Part shown: positions 7,725 through 16,342 of the stretch, piece after piece
How the letters are laid out: every line of letters begins with the position of its first letter
How positions within the stretch are numbered: the first letter of the stretch is position 1
Origin: DASUAS01 sp963819475
GTDB taxonomy: Bacteria; Actinomycetota; Acidimicrobiia; IMCC26256; DASPTH01
NCBI GenBank assembly: GCA_963819475.1
Contig: CAWFWE010000004.1
Coordinates: 310,001 to 374,000, forward strand
DNA: 64,000 nt
Reading direction: 5' to 3'
The notes under the pieces: model-generated
What the model saw: the letters and a program-made list of their open reading frames with translations, nothing else
Database searches by the model: none
What the model was told of the DNA's origin: nothing
Translations under genes and position numbers: made by a program

Positions 7725-10109
7725 ATGGGAACGGTTCGGTCGTTGGTGACCGACCTCCGCGACGTCGCCACGCGCGAGCGCACCGAGGGCACGTCGCGAC
7801 GCCGTCCGGGCGACGCCGCCCGCGCGGTCGTGGCCGCCGTGCTCCTCGTGCCGTTGGTGTTGCACGCACACCACCCCACGGCGACCGAGGAAGCGGTCGT
7901 CCGCCTCTTCAACTCGATCCCGCACGGTGCCCGCACCCTGTTCCTGATCCTCTACCAGCTGGCCGCGTTGTGGGCGGTGGGCCTCCTGGTGGTGACCGTG
8001 CTCCTCCTGCGCCGTTGGCGCCTGGCCCGCGACCTGGCGGTCGCGGGCGCGTCGGCGTGGGTGCTCGGGCGCCTCATCGCGTTCCTGGTGCACGACTCCG
8101 GGCTCTGGGATGCCTTCCGGGTGACCTTCGACCTGACGGGCGCGCCCCGCTTCCCCATGGTGCGGCTCACGGTGGCGGTGGCGACGGTGCTGGTGGCCTC
8201 GCCGCACCTGGCCCGCCCGACCCGCCGCATCGGCGAGGGGCTCGTGGCCCTGTTGGCGCTGTCGAGCCTGTACCTCTCACGGGGTTTCCCCACCGATCTG
8301 ATCGCGGCCATCGTGCTCGGGTGGGGCGTGGCGCACGCGGTGGAGTGGGTGTTCGGCACGCCGGTGGGACGCCCCGCGGTGGGGCAGGTCGAGGACGCGC
8401 TCGCCGCGCTCGGCGTCGATGCGACCGGCGTGCGGGCGGCACGCGACCAACCCGTCGGCCGGGCGGTGTTCGTGGCCGAGACCACCACCGGCCCGGTGCG
8501 GATCGTCGCCCTCGGGCGCGACGAGGCCGACGCGCAGCTGCTCGCGCGCGTGTGGCGCTTCGTCGCGTACCGCGACGCACCGCCAACCCTCGTCCCCAGC
8601 CGGCGCGCGCAGGTGGAGTACGAGGCGTATCTCGCATTGCTCGCGCGCGACGCGGGGGTCGCCACCCCGCGCGTCGTGGTGGCCGGCACCCACGGCTCGC
8701 TCGCGCTGCTCGTCGTCGAGCAGGTCGCCGGGACCGAGCTCTACGATCTCGATGCCGACGCGGTGAGCGACGAGCTGCTCGACCGGTGTTGGACAGAGGT
8801 GCGGACGCTGCACGCGGCGCGCGTGGCCCACGGCAAGCTCGACGGCAAGCACGTGATCGTCGACGGCGCAGTGCCGCGCCTCGTGGGCTTCGACTTCGCG
8901 ACCAGCAGCGCCCGGTACCGCCAGACCACCGGCGACGCCGCCCAGCTCCTCGCCGCGACCGCCGCGATCGTGGGGCCGGAACGGGCCGTCGCCGCCGCGG
9001 TGCGGGTCCTGGGCAAGGAGGCCATCGGCGCCGCGCTGCCGGTCCTCCAGGCGCCGGCGTTCTCGGGCTGGACCCACGACGCCTTCGGTGGCCGCGACCA
9101 GCTCGACGACCGGCTCGAGGCGCTCCGCGACATCGGCGCGGAGGCCACGGGCACCGAGGCTCCCGAGCTGCGGCGGCTCTACCGGGTCCAGCCCCGGAGC
9201 CTGCTGATGGCGGTCGGGGCGCTGATCGGCGTGGGCGTGCTCCTCAGCCGGGTCGGCGACCCCGTCGTGTTCTGGGACACGGTGAAGAACGCCGACTGGT
9301 GGTTCGTAGCGCTGGCGTTCCTGCTCGGGATCGCGACCGACGTGGCGTTCGGGATCACATTCCTCGGCAACGTGCCCATCCGACTACCGGTGTGGCCGAG
9401 CATCGAGCTGCAGTCGGCGATGTCGTTCTCCAACCTCGCGGTGCCGGTGGCGGCCGACACCGCACTGCAGGTGCGCTTCCTCCAGAAGAACGGCCTCGAT
9501 CTCCCGTCCGCGGTCGCGGCCGGCGGCATCCTCAGCTCGGTCTCGGAGATCATCGTGCAGGTCGGGCTGCTCTTCCTCGCCATCTGGCTGGCGCCCGACT
9601 CCATCGACTTCGGCCGCATCGACACCAACCAGATCGTCGTGGTGGTGCTCATCGCGGTGCTGCTCGTCGGCGTCGCGACGGCGGTGATCTTCGGGGTGCG
9701 GCGCGTCCGGCACGCGGTGTTGCCGCCCATCCAACGGGCGATGGTCACCGTGTGGTCGGCGGTCAAGACCCCGAGCCGGCTCGCCCTCCTGATCGGGGGC
9801 AACATCGTCGCCCAGTGCCTCTACGCGGCATCGCTGCTCGCGTGCGTGGAGGCCTACGGCGCCAGCATCAACTTCTGGACGCTGCTCGCGCTGAACATCG
9901 GCATCTCGGTGATCGCGTCCCTGGTGCCGATCCCCGGCGGTGGCACCGCGGTGTCGGCGGTGGGCCTCGCGGGGACGATCACCGCGTTCGGCGTCCCGGC
10001 CGCCGCCGCGTCCGCCGCAGTGCTCACCCACCAGCTGGCCGTCACCTACCTGCCCGCGATCCCGGGCTGGTTCGCGACCAACGACCTGGTGAAGAAGGGC
10101 TTGCTCTGA
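7725..10109 (+). CDS. Fusion of PAP2-like membrane, pseudokinase-like and lysylphosphatidylglycerol synthase-type flippase domains
   Basis: A 794-residue inner-membrane protein in three parts. Residues 1-220 hold about six spans ending in SRGFPTDLIAAIVLGWG, reminiscent of the last PAP2 motif. Residues 230-470 form a soluble domain resembling aminoglycoside-kinase/RIO folds, but the catalytic loop reads HGKLDGKHVIV (about residue 368), with Lys where the catalytic Asp should be, followed by GFDF in the metal-binding loop position. Residues 490-790 are the flippase-like transmembrane domain of the LPG synthase family (PF03706 type), ending in VPIPGGGTAVSAVG. The family usually handles lipid or glycolipid translocation; the substrate is unknown. 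The gene is divergent from the SHOCT gene. Confidence 0.75.
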   Translation: MGTVRSLVTDLRDVATRERTEGTSRRRPGDAARAVVAAVLLVPLVLHAHHPTATEEAVVRLFNSIPHGARTLFLILYQLAALWAVGLLVVTVLLLRRWRLARDLAVAGASAWVLGRLIAFLVHDSGLWDAFRVTFDLTGAPRFPMVRLTVAVATVLVASPHLARPTRRIGEGLVALLALSSLYLSRGFPTDLIAAIVLGWGVAHAVEWVFGTPVGRPAVGQVEDALAALGVDATGVRAARDQPVGRAVFVAETTTGPVRIVALGRDEADAQLLARVWRFVAYRDAPPTLVPSRRAQVEYEAYLALLARDAGVATPRVVVAGTHGSLALLVVEQVAGTELYDLDADAVSDELLDRCWTEVRTLHAARVAHGKLDGKHVIVDGAVPRLVGFDFATSSARYRQTTGDAAQLLAATAAIVGPERAVAAAVRVLGKEAIGAALPVLQAPAFSGWTHDAFGGRDQLDDRLEALRDIGAEATGTEAPELRRLYRVQPRSLLMAVGALIGVGVLLSRVGDPVVFWDTVKNADWWFVALAFLLGIATDVAFGITFLGNVPIRLPVWPSIELQSAMSFSNLAVPVAADTALQVRFLQKNGLDLPSAVAAGGILSSVSEIIVQVGLLFLAIWLAPDSIDFGRIDTNQIVVVVLIAVLLVGVATAVIFGVRRVRHAVLPPIQRAMVTVWSAVKTPSRLALLIGGNIVAQCLYAASLLACVEAYGASINFWTLLALNIGISVIASLVPIPGGGTAVSAVGLAGTITAFGVPAAAASAAVLTHQLAVTYLPAIPGWFATNDLVKKGLL

Positions 10110-10110
10110 G

Positions 10111-10149
10111 GAGCCGCCGATCGCGTCCGCCGCGGATCAGCGGCGGCTC
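10111..10149. terminator. Hairpin between convergent genes
   Basis: GAGCCGCCG just after the flippase stop pairs with CGGCGGCTC inside the last codons of the convergent ABC transporter gene, giving a 9-bp stem. It could end transcription in both directions. The long loop makes it a moderate candidate. Confidence 0.35.
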
Positions 10150-12971
10150 GCACCGAGGTAGGTCGCGACCAGCCGCTCGTCGTCGATGTCGCGACGCGGC
10201 CCCGACCACACGATGTGGCCGAGGTCGAGGAACGCGACGCGCTCCGCGATCTGGAGCACGTCGCGTGCCTTCTCCTCGACGAGCAGGATCGCGGTCCCCC
10301 GATCGCGCAACTCCTCGAACACCTCCATCACCGCGCTGACCACCCGAGGCGCGAGGCCGAGCGTGGGCTCGTCCGCGACGACGATGGGCGGAGGGCTGAC
10401 CAGCACCGGCGCCAGAGCGAGCATCTGCTGCTCGCCGCCCGACAGGCTCCCGGCCGGGAGCTGGCGCCGCTGCTCCAACAGGGGGAAGCGCGCGTAGACC
10501 TGGTCGCGCCCGGCGGCGTCGGCGAGACGCAGCGCGAGGTTCTCGTCGACGGTCAGGCCCGGGAAGATGCCGCGTGACTCCGGGGCCACGAGGACGCCGG
10601 CGCGGGCGCGCCGGTGGGCCGGCCAGCGGGAGACGTCAGCGTTCTCGATGGTGATCGACCCGGCGCGCACCGCGACGATGCCGGAGATCGTCGAGCACAA
10701 GGTGGTCTTGCCGCTGCCGTTCGCCCCGAGGAGCGCGGTGATCTCACCGGCGTGCACCACGAGGTCGATCCCGTGGAGCACCTCGATGTCGTCGTACCCG
10801 GCGTGCAGGTGGTCGATCACCAGCGCCGCCTCCCGCGGTGGCGCGCCGTCGTCGGCGGCGGCGGTCCCGACGTGCACCACTCCTTCCGTGACCAGCTGGC
10901 GTCGCTGCCGCTCCGCTTCGGCGACGGTCGCCGCTTCCTCCTCCTGCACGACCGCCGCGATCTCCGACTCGGGGACGTGGAGTGCCGCGGCGCGCTGTGC
11001 CCGGCGCTTCATGCGGCGCGCGTGGTTCTGCGCCGCGCTGTAGGAGATCACGCCATCCGGATACCGGGCGAGTTGCACCGCGCCGAGGCCGAACAGGATG
11101 GCAGGGATCTCCGCCGACGCGGTGCCGTTCCACGACAGGAACGACGCGAACGAGATGTGGAAGCCGGAGCTGAGGACGACCGGCGACGCGGCTGAGACGA
11201 TGCCCGCCAGGATCGCGGCAGCCGGCCGGCGAATGCCGAACAGGACGACGGTCGCGAGCCAGAGCAGGCTCGTCGTCACGACCACTGAGGAGTTGCTGAT
11301 GTTGAGCTGGTACGACGCGAAGAACACGCCGCCGACGCCGGCGATCGCCGCCGAGATCGCGAACACGCCGAGCTTGACCCGAAGTACCGACACGCCCGAC
11401 GTGTTGGCGGCGATCTCCGACGAGCGGGTCGCCGCGATGGCACGGCCCCACGACGAACGCTTGAGGTTGTGGACCAGCAAGGCGGTCAGGCCGACGAGGA
11501 GGAGCAAGAACATGGCAAACGTCTTGTTGTTGTTCATGTCGAACGGTCCGATGATGGGCCTCGGAATCGTCCAGCCCGATTGCATGTTGCGCAGCCAGTT
11601 CCACTGGAACAGCACCTGATCGCCCAGGAACGCGAGCGCGAGCGTGGCCAACGCGAAGGGGAGTCCACCCAGGCGGAGGGCCGGGAGCGCGACGATCACG
11701 CCCATGACCACCGCGACGCCCACGCCGACGAGGATCGCCGGCAGCATCGCCCACTCGTAGCGGTTCATCAGCAGGCCGCAGGTGAGCGCGGAAATGAGGA
11801 CGAACGTTCCCTGCGCGAGGCTGACCATGCCGCCCATGCCGGTGACGACGACGAACGACAGGAAGATCAGGGACAGGGTGAGCCCCGACGCCATGACGCC
11901 GACCCAGAAGTCGTTGGCCAGGAACAGGATGTAGACGATCAGGAACGCGGTCGCGAGCGTCCAGGGGAGTGCCCGACGCCACAGCGGCAGGTCGGACAGG
12001 TAGTCGGGTGGCGGTGCCTCGTCGGCGGTCGAACCCCCCCGGCGGCTTCGTTCGCGGGCCATCACCACGAGACCGAGCAGGAGCAGGAAGAACGGGACCG
12101 CGCTGTTGAAGCCGCTGATGTCCTTCGCGAAGTCGACGTAGCCGATCACGAGGTTCTCGGCGATGCCGAGGAGCAGCCCGCCGAGGAAGGCGAGCGGGAT
12201 GGATCGGAGCCCGCCGAGCACCGCGGCGGCGGTGGCGACGAACATCACGGTGATGAAGCCCGCGGGGAGCAGCGAACCGATGATGGGCGCGCCGACGACG
12301 CCGGCGAGCGCCGCCAGCATGGTCCCGATCATCCAGGCGTAGCGCGAGGTGGTGCGCTCGTTGATGCCGCGGGTGCTCGCCAACGGCGGTCGGTCGACGA
12401 CGGCGCGCATCTGCAGGCCCAGCTTCGTGTGCCGCATGAGGAGCCACAGCGCGACCGCCACCACCACCGCGCTGACGAACACCACGAGCTGGTTGGAGTC
12501 GAACGGGATGTCGCCGGGCAGTGTCCAGTTGACCTTCGGGCTGGGCCCGATGGCGGGAGGCAGCCCCACCTGGGTGACGTCGCCACTCCGCGGGATGACG
12601 AAGCCGACGGTGTTCACGAGCTGGTCGTTGATCCAGGTGGTGAGGGCCGGGATCGCGATGAGCAGGCCGACCGTCGCCATGATCTTGGCCGATTCGGTCG
12701 CCCGGGCGAGGGGCCGGAACACACTTGCGTCGAGCAGGAGGCCGAACAACGGCGCGAACACCAGGATCACGAACACGGCGGCGGGCACGATCGGCCAGTC
12801 GAGCCCGGAGTTGAGCTGGTAGTAGAGGAACGCGCTCGTGAACGCGATCGCGCCGTACGAGAAGTTGAAGATGCCGGTCGCGCTGTACGACAGCACCAGG
12901 CCGGCCGCGATCAACGAGAAGATCGCGCCGGAGACGGCGCCGCTCACGGTCAGGGTCAGGAACTTCTCCAC
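10137..12971 (-). CDS. Fused branched-chain amino acid-type ABC transporter: LivH + LivM + LivF in one chain
   Basis: A 944-residue protein that joins three subunits normally encoded separately. Residues 1-310 are a LivH-type permease (GLVLSYSATGIFNFSYGAIA). Residues 330-640 are a LivM-type permease (GMGGMVSLAQGTF, RSSEIAANTSGV). A charged Ala/Glu/Arg linker follows, and from about residue 700 there is a LivF-type ATPase with Walker A GANGSGKTT near 748-756, signature LSGGEQQ and Walker B IVVADEP. It would form the membrane channel and one nucleotide-binding site of an importer with the LivG ATPase at 14.5-15.3 kb and the binding protein at 13.1-14.4 kb. The start is GTG after AAGGTGAGG. Substrate could be branched-chain amino acids, urea or amides. 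Confidence 0.9.
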   Translation of the reverse strand: MEKFLTLTVSGAVSGAIFSLIAAGLVLSYSATGIFNFSYGAIAFTSAFLYYQLNSGLDWPIVPAAVFVILVFAPLFGLLLDASVFRPLARATESAKIMATVGLLIAIPALTTWINDQLVNTVGFVIPRSGDVTQVGLPPAIGPSPKVNWTLPGDIPFDSNQLVVFVSAVVVAVALWLLMRHTKLGLQMRAVVDRPPLASTRGINERTTSRYAWMIGTMLAALAGVVGAPIIGSLLPAGFITVMFVATAAAVLGGLRSIPLAFLGGLLLGIAENLVIGYVDFAKDISGFNSAVPFFLLLLGLVVMARERSRRGGSTADEAPPPDYLSDLPLWRRALPWTLATAFLIVYILFLANDFWVGVMASGLTLSLIFLSFVVVTGMGGMVSLAQGTFVLISALTCGLLMNRYEWAMLPAILVGVGVAVVMGVIVALPALRLGGLPFALATLALAFLGDQVLFQWNWLRNMQSGWTIPRPIIGPFDMNNNKTFAMFLLLLVGLTALLVHNLKRSSWGRAIAATRSSEIAANTSGVSVLRVKLGVFAISAAIAGVGGVFFASYQLNISNSSVVVTTSLLWLATVVLFGIRRPAAAILAGIVSAASPVVLSSGFHISFASFLSWNGTASAEIPAILFGLGAVQLARYPDGVISYSAAQNHARRMKRRAQRAAALHVPESEIAAVVQEEEAATVAEAERQRRQLVTEGVVHVGTAAADDGAPPREAALVIDHLHAGYDDIEVLHGIDLVVHAGEITALLGANGSGKTTLCSTISGIVAVRAGSITIENADVSRWPAHRRARAGVLVAPESRGIFPGLTVDENLALRLADAAGRDQVYARFPLLEQRRQLPAGSLSGGEQQMLALAPVLVSPPPIVVADEPTLGLAPRVVSAVMEVFEELRDRGTAILLVEEKARDVLQIAERVAFLDLGHIVWSGPRRDIDDERLVATYLGASRR

Positions 12972-13010
12972 GACCTCACCTTCTACTTCCGGAGAAGCGC
13001 GAAAGCAGGC

Positions 13011-13050
13011 GGGACGGATCGGCGGTTCGCAGGAACCGCCGATCCGTCCC
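13011..13050 (-). promoter_or_regulatory. 18-bp perfect inverted repeat between binding-protein and permease genes
   Basis: GGGACGGATCGGCGGTTC (13011-13028) and GAACCGCCGATCCGTCCC (13033-13050) form an 18-bp stem with a GCAG tetraloop. It lies 19 bp after the stop of the binding-protein gene and about 40 bp before the permease start. Such intercistronic hairpins in ABC importer operons commonly stabilise the upstream message or partly end transcription, giving excess binding protein over permease. The assignment here is inference. Confidence 0.6.
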
Positions 13051-13068
13051 CCGCAGGAACGAGTGCTG

Positions 13069-14433
13069 CTACTTGCCCTTCACCAGGCTCGGGTAGCACT
13101 TGAACGGCACGATCTGCTTGTAGGTGGTGCCCTCGATCTTCAGCATCGAAGCGCAGTCGGCCGGGATGAAGTGCATGGACGGGAACTCCATCTGACCCTG
13201 GCCCCCTGCGGCCGATGACTTGTACGTGTAGTTCCCGTTGTTGATCTTCTGGTCGAACGTCTTCGTGTTGAGGGTCTTGCCCACCGCCTTCAGCTGCGAG
13301 ACCAGCAGGTCGGCCTCCGCGTAGGCGATCGAGTTGGACAGCGTGACGAAGCTGCCGGTCTTGGCGTTCACCGCGGTGAGGTCCTTCTGCATCTGCTTGA
13401 TGTACGGCGTGTCCTGCTCGGACGGCACCGTCTGGCTGCTCACGTAGGCTCCGTCGAAGGCCGACGCGAGCTGCGCCGACGTGCTGAGCAGGCCCGGGAT
13501 GTACCCGACGTAGTTGACGTTCTGGCCGGTGTAGCCGCCCGCGGTCATCGCCGCGGTGAGACCGGGCGCGGTCTGGAAGTCGGTCAGCGTCAGCAGGATG
13601 TTCGGGTCAGCCGCCTTGATCGCCTGCACGAACGGCGTGAAGCTCACACCGGCGCTCGAGGCCGGGATGTTGGCCTCTTGGTACACGACCTTCGCGCCCT
13701 CGAGCTTGATGAGCTGGCTGATGGTCTCGTTGCCGCTGTGCCCGCTGTCGTTGTCCTGCGCCTGCAGCGCGAACTTGGACTCCGCCGGCGTCTGGCCGGC
13801 CGCCTCCATCGGCCCCAGGGCCAGGTTGGCCTGGTACACCGTGTGCTTCTTGTTCGGATAGTTCGTCACCAGGCAGCCGTTGAAGCCGAAGAACCAGCGG
13901 TTGCCGCACGTGCCCGGCAGGATGCCCCAGCCGTACATCGGCACCTGGCTGCGAGCGACGAAGTCGGTCGAAGCGGTGAGCACGTTGGGCGAGATCCCCA
14001 CGATCGCGAAGTCACCATCCTGCTGGGCGAGCTTCTGGACGATCTGCAGGTTGGTCTGCGGGTTGTTGCCGTCGTCCTGGCACGCCGAGAAGTCGATCGT
14101 GCGACCGCCCGGGAGCTCTTTGTCCCTGTTCGCCCGCTCGAAGCGCGCCTTGAAGCCGTCGTCCGCGCCCGTGAACGCTTGCTCGGTGAGGTAGCAGCCC
14201 ACCTTCACGGAATCGGACGTCACCCCCCGCGTGAGGCCGGATCCCGCGGCGCCGTTGAGCGGATCGTTCTTCACCGTCTTCGCAGCTTTCGCGTTCCCGT
14301 CGGTGCTCCCGCCACTCGTCGAGGCTGCACCCGTCGTGGTCGTGCTGTCAGCCGCGACCGCACTTCCCACCCCCATCACTGCCATGGCGAGAATGCTCAC
14401 GCCGCAGAGCCATACCAACCCGACACGTCTCAT
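13069..14433 (-). CDS. Substrate-binding protein of branched-chain amino acid-type ABC transporter
   Basis: A 454-residue exported binding protein. ATG at 14433 is used because a signal peptide starts there (MRRVGLVWLCGVSILAMAVM, cleavage after AVA); the frame runs further upstream only by chance. A Ser/Thr/Gly-rich linker follows (about residues 31-60). The Periplasmic-binding type I (Leu/Ile/Val) fold then includes SVKVGCYLTEQAF, GDFAIVGISPNVLTAS and ANILLTLTDFQTA-type segments. It would capture the ligand outside the cell for the LivH-M-F fusion and LivG. No lipobox Cys is seen at the cleavage site, so the mode of retention is unclear. The gene lies between the LivG gene and the fused permease. 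Confidence 0.9.
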   Translation of the reverse strand: MRRVGLVWLCGVSILAMAVMGVGSAVAADSTTTTGAASTSGGSTDGNAKAAKTVKNDPLNGAAGSGLTRGVTSDSVKVGCYLTEQAFTGADDGFKARFERANRDKELPGGRTIDFSACQDDGNNPQTNLQIVQKLAQQDGDFAIVGISPNVLTASTDFVARSQVPMYGWGILPGTCGNRWFFGFNGCLVTNYPNKKHTVYQANLALGPMEAAGQTPAESKFALQAQDNDSGHSGNETISQLIKLEGAKVVYQEANIPASSAGVSFTPFVQAIKAADPNILLTLTDFQTAPGLTAAMTAGGYTGQNVNYVGYIPGLLSTSAQLASAFDGAYVSSQTVPSEQDTPYIKQMQKDLTAVNAKTGSFVTLSNSIAYAEADLLVSQLKAVGKTLNTKTFDQKINNGNYTYKSSAAGGQGQMEFPSMHFIPADCASMLKIEGTTYKQIVPFKCYPSLVKGK

Positions 14434-14486
14434 TGTTCGGTCCCCCGTTTTTGGTTTCGTGCGGTGAACACCGGCACCGCCTCCGG

Positions 14487-15290
14487 TCACCCCAAGTACG
14501 CCTCCTGCACCGCAGCGTCCTCCCGAACCTCCTCGGGCGAACCGACTGCGATGATCTCTCCGAGATTGAGCACCACGATGGTGTCGCACTGCTCCATGAC
14601 GAACCCGACGTCGTGCTCGACCAGGAGCACTGCACACGCCCGTTCACGGCACACGCGCTGCATCGACTCTCCGAGGCTGCGCGACTCCTGCTCCTCGAGG
14701 CCCGAGGTCGGTTCGTCGAGGAGCAGCGCACGCGGCTGGTCGACGATCGCCCGTGCCATCTCCACCATGCGGGCGCGGCCGATCGGCAGCTTTCCCGCCG
14801 GCTGCGAACGCACGTCGCCCAGTCCGCACAGCTCGAGCACCTCGTCGGCCTGCCCGCGCCGATCCCGCTCCCGCCGCCGGCGGGTCGGCAGCGCGAGGAG
14901 GTCGCCCACGAGTCCACCGCCACCGCCACGCCATTCGAGCGCGACGAGCACGTTCTCCTCCACGGTGAGCCATCCGAACATCTGCTGGCGCTGGAAGGTC
15001 CGGCGGATGCCCCGACGCGACCGCCAGGTGGGGCTGCGCCGGGTCACGTCCTCGCCGCGATAGACGATCCGTCCGGAGGCCGGGGGCCGGATTCCCGACA
15101 GCACGTCGAACAGCGTCGTCTTGCCCGCGCCGTTCGGGCCGATCACGCCCACGACCTCGCCGGCCCGGGCGTCGAGGGTGACGCCACTCAGCGCCACGAC
15201 GCCGCCGAACCGCACCGACACGTCGACAGCACGCAGGACCGGCTCCTCGCCGGGTGCCGGTCGTGTCGGCTCGACTTCGGACAGCGGCAT
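14487..15290 (-). CDS. LivG-type ABC transporter ATP-binding protein
   Basis: A 267-residue ATPase starting at ATG 15290, preceded by AGGGGGG. It shows Walker A GPNGAGKTT, a LivG-type Q-loop region (GIRRTFQRQQMFGWLTVEENVLVAL), a degenerate signature (PIGRARMVEMARAI where LSxGxQ is normal), and Walker B RALLLDEPTSGLE with an H-loop EHDV. The signature is shifted from the standard LSGGQQ to LPIGRAR, a variation known in LivG-like proteins. It is the first gene of the transporter run and pairs with the LivF domain of the fused protein to make the ATPase heterodimer. Confidence 0.9.
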   Translation of the reverse strand: MPLSEVEPTRPAPGEEPVLRAVDVSVRFGGVVALSGVTLDARAGEVVGVIGPNGAGKTTLFDVLSGIRPPASGRIVYRGEDVTRRSPTWRSRRGIRRTFQRQQMFGWLTVEENVLVALEWRGGGGGLVGDLLALPTRRRRERDRRGQADEVLELCGLGDVRSQPAGKLPIGRARMVEMARAIVDQPRALLLDEPTSGLEEQESRSLGESMQRVCRERACAVLLVEHDVGFVMEQCDTIVVLNLGEIIAVGSPEEVREDAAVQEAYLG

Positions 15291-15424
15291 TGACCCCCCT
15301 ACCGCGACGGCGCGCGGGGCGCGTCGGGAACCCCGAGCGCGACCACGCGACCTCCTGATTTCGGAGGATCTTGTCACGCGGCGCAACGCCGCGCGGCGCG
15401 CGCCGCTCGGGCGCCGCTCGCCGG

Positions 15425-15871
15425 CTACTCCTCGACGACCGCGACTGCGACCGCGACCACGACCTCGGCGGGCAGGCGCACCTGCACCTGGGCGTCGCCC
15501 AGCTCGCGGATCGGCTCGTCGAGCACCACCTTGCGGCGATCGAGCTCGATGCCGGTCTGGGAGAGGACCGCGTCGGCGACATCGGCCGCGGTGACCGAAC
15601 CGAAGAGCTTGCCGCCCTCGCCCGCCCGCGCCTTCACCTGGATGGTCTGCGAGCCGAGCTGCGCGGCGACCTTCTGGGCTGCCTCGCGGTCGCGCGTCTC
15701 CTTGACCTCCCGGCTTCGCCGCATCGACTCCGACTGCGCGACGACACCCTTGGTGGCGCGCATCGCGAGCCCTCGCGGCACCAGGTAGTTGCGCGCGTAG
15801 CCGTCGGCGACCTCGAGCAGGTCGCCCTTCTTGCCGAGCGTCTCGACGTCTTCCCGGAGCACGACCTTCAT
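15425..15871 (-). CDS. rplI: 50S ribosomal protein bL9
   Basis: Ribosomal protein L9, 148 residues, which binds 23S rRNA domain V through its N-terminal domain and reaches toward the neighbouring ribosome. The N-terminal signature MKVVLREDVETLGKKGDLLEVADGYARNYLVPRGLA is clear, followed by the long connecting helix and the C-terminal domain with GKLFGSVTAADVADAV. The C-terminus ends in a run of Val/Ala then VVEE. The ATG overlaps TGA of the upstream reading frame (ATGA at 15868-15871), which couples it to the bS18 region. Confidence 0.96.
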   Translation of the reverse strand: MKVVLREDVETLGKKGDLLEVADGYARNYLVPRGLAMRATKGVVAQSESMRRSREVKETRDREAAQKVAAQLGSQTIQVKARAGEGGKLFGSVTAADVADAVLSQTGIELDRRKVVLDEPIRELGDAQVQVRLPAEVVVAVAVAVVEE

Positions 15872-16107
15872 TCGCCCGCGCCCCCGGTCTCGACCTCGAC
15901 CACGTCGACCTCGACACCGTCGACGGCCGGGGCGCCGTTGACCTGCTCGACATCGACCTCCACCTCGACCTCGGCGTAGTCGGAGTCGCCCGACTGCTCG
16001 GGCGGACGCGGCGGCATCTCCTCGCGCAGCTCACCACGGTCGCCGCGGTCGCGACGACCACCCTTGCGTTGGGTCACCTGCCGGACGCTGTAAGGCAGGA
16101 GCGCCAT
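15868..16107 (-). CDS. Out-of-frame continuation of bS18 with acidic tail
   Basis: This 79-codon frame begins at ATG 16107 inside rpsR, in the -1 frame. Its first residues, MALLPYSVRQVTQRKGG, are exactly the kind of C-terminus expected for bS18 (REVALLPF/Y in relatives), which the rpsR frame lacks. After a basic RRDRGDRG stretch come an acidic, low-complexity tail (DYAEVEVEVDVEQV, then VDGVEVDVVEVET). It stops in an ATGA overlap with rplI. The simplest reading is that it is the true end of rpsR, split off by a one-base deletion or by a sequence error. A separate 79-residue protein made by internal initiation is less likely. Confidence 0.7.
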   Translation of the reverse strand: MALLPYSVRQVTQRKGGRRDRGDRGELREEMPPRPPEQSGDSDYAEVEVEVDVEQVNGAPAVDGVEVDVVEVETGGAGE

Positions 16108-16340
16108 CTCGCCGCGAGACGGATCGCCTTCGCCACCTGCCGCTGCTGCTGGGTCGAATTTCCGGTGACGCGGCGCGCCCGGATCTTCGCCCGCTCGGAC
16201 ATGAACCGGCGCAACAGGTTGACGTCCTTGTAGTCGATCCACTCGACCTGCTCGGTGTTGAGGATCGAGATCTTCTTCTTCTGCGGTCGACGCCGGTCGG
16301 CCGCGGCGCTCTTGCTGTTGCTGCGCCGGTCTCTCGCCAT
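16074..16340 (-). CDS. rpsR: 30S ribosomal protein bS18 (apparently frameshifted near its C-terminus)
   Basis: Ribosomal protein S18, which pairs with S6 on the 30S platform. This frame gives 88 residues: a basic N-terminus, then the conserved core EQVEWIDYKDVNLLRRFMSERAKIRARRVTGNSTQQQRQVAKAIRLA. After LA the frame reads ARWRSCLTASGR and stops, instead of the near-universal (R)E(V/M)ALLPY. Adding one base in 16108-16118 joins the core to the overlapping frame that starts MALLPYS, giving about 157 residues. The four zinc-type cysteines of some S18 proteins are absent. The start is two bases after a mini-ORF stop. Confidence 0.9.
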   Translation of the reverse strand: MARDRRSNSKSAAADRRRPQKKKISILNTEQVEWIDYKDVNLLRRFMSERAKIRARRVTGNSTQQQRQVAKAIRLAARWRSCLTASGR

Positions 16341-16342
16341 CG

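Noticed and set aside
14434..14637. N-terminal extension of the substrate-binding protein
   Set aside because: A clear signal peptide starts at ATG 14433; the extension covers the LivG gene in another frame.
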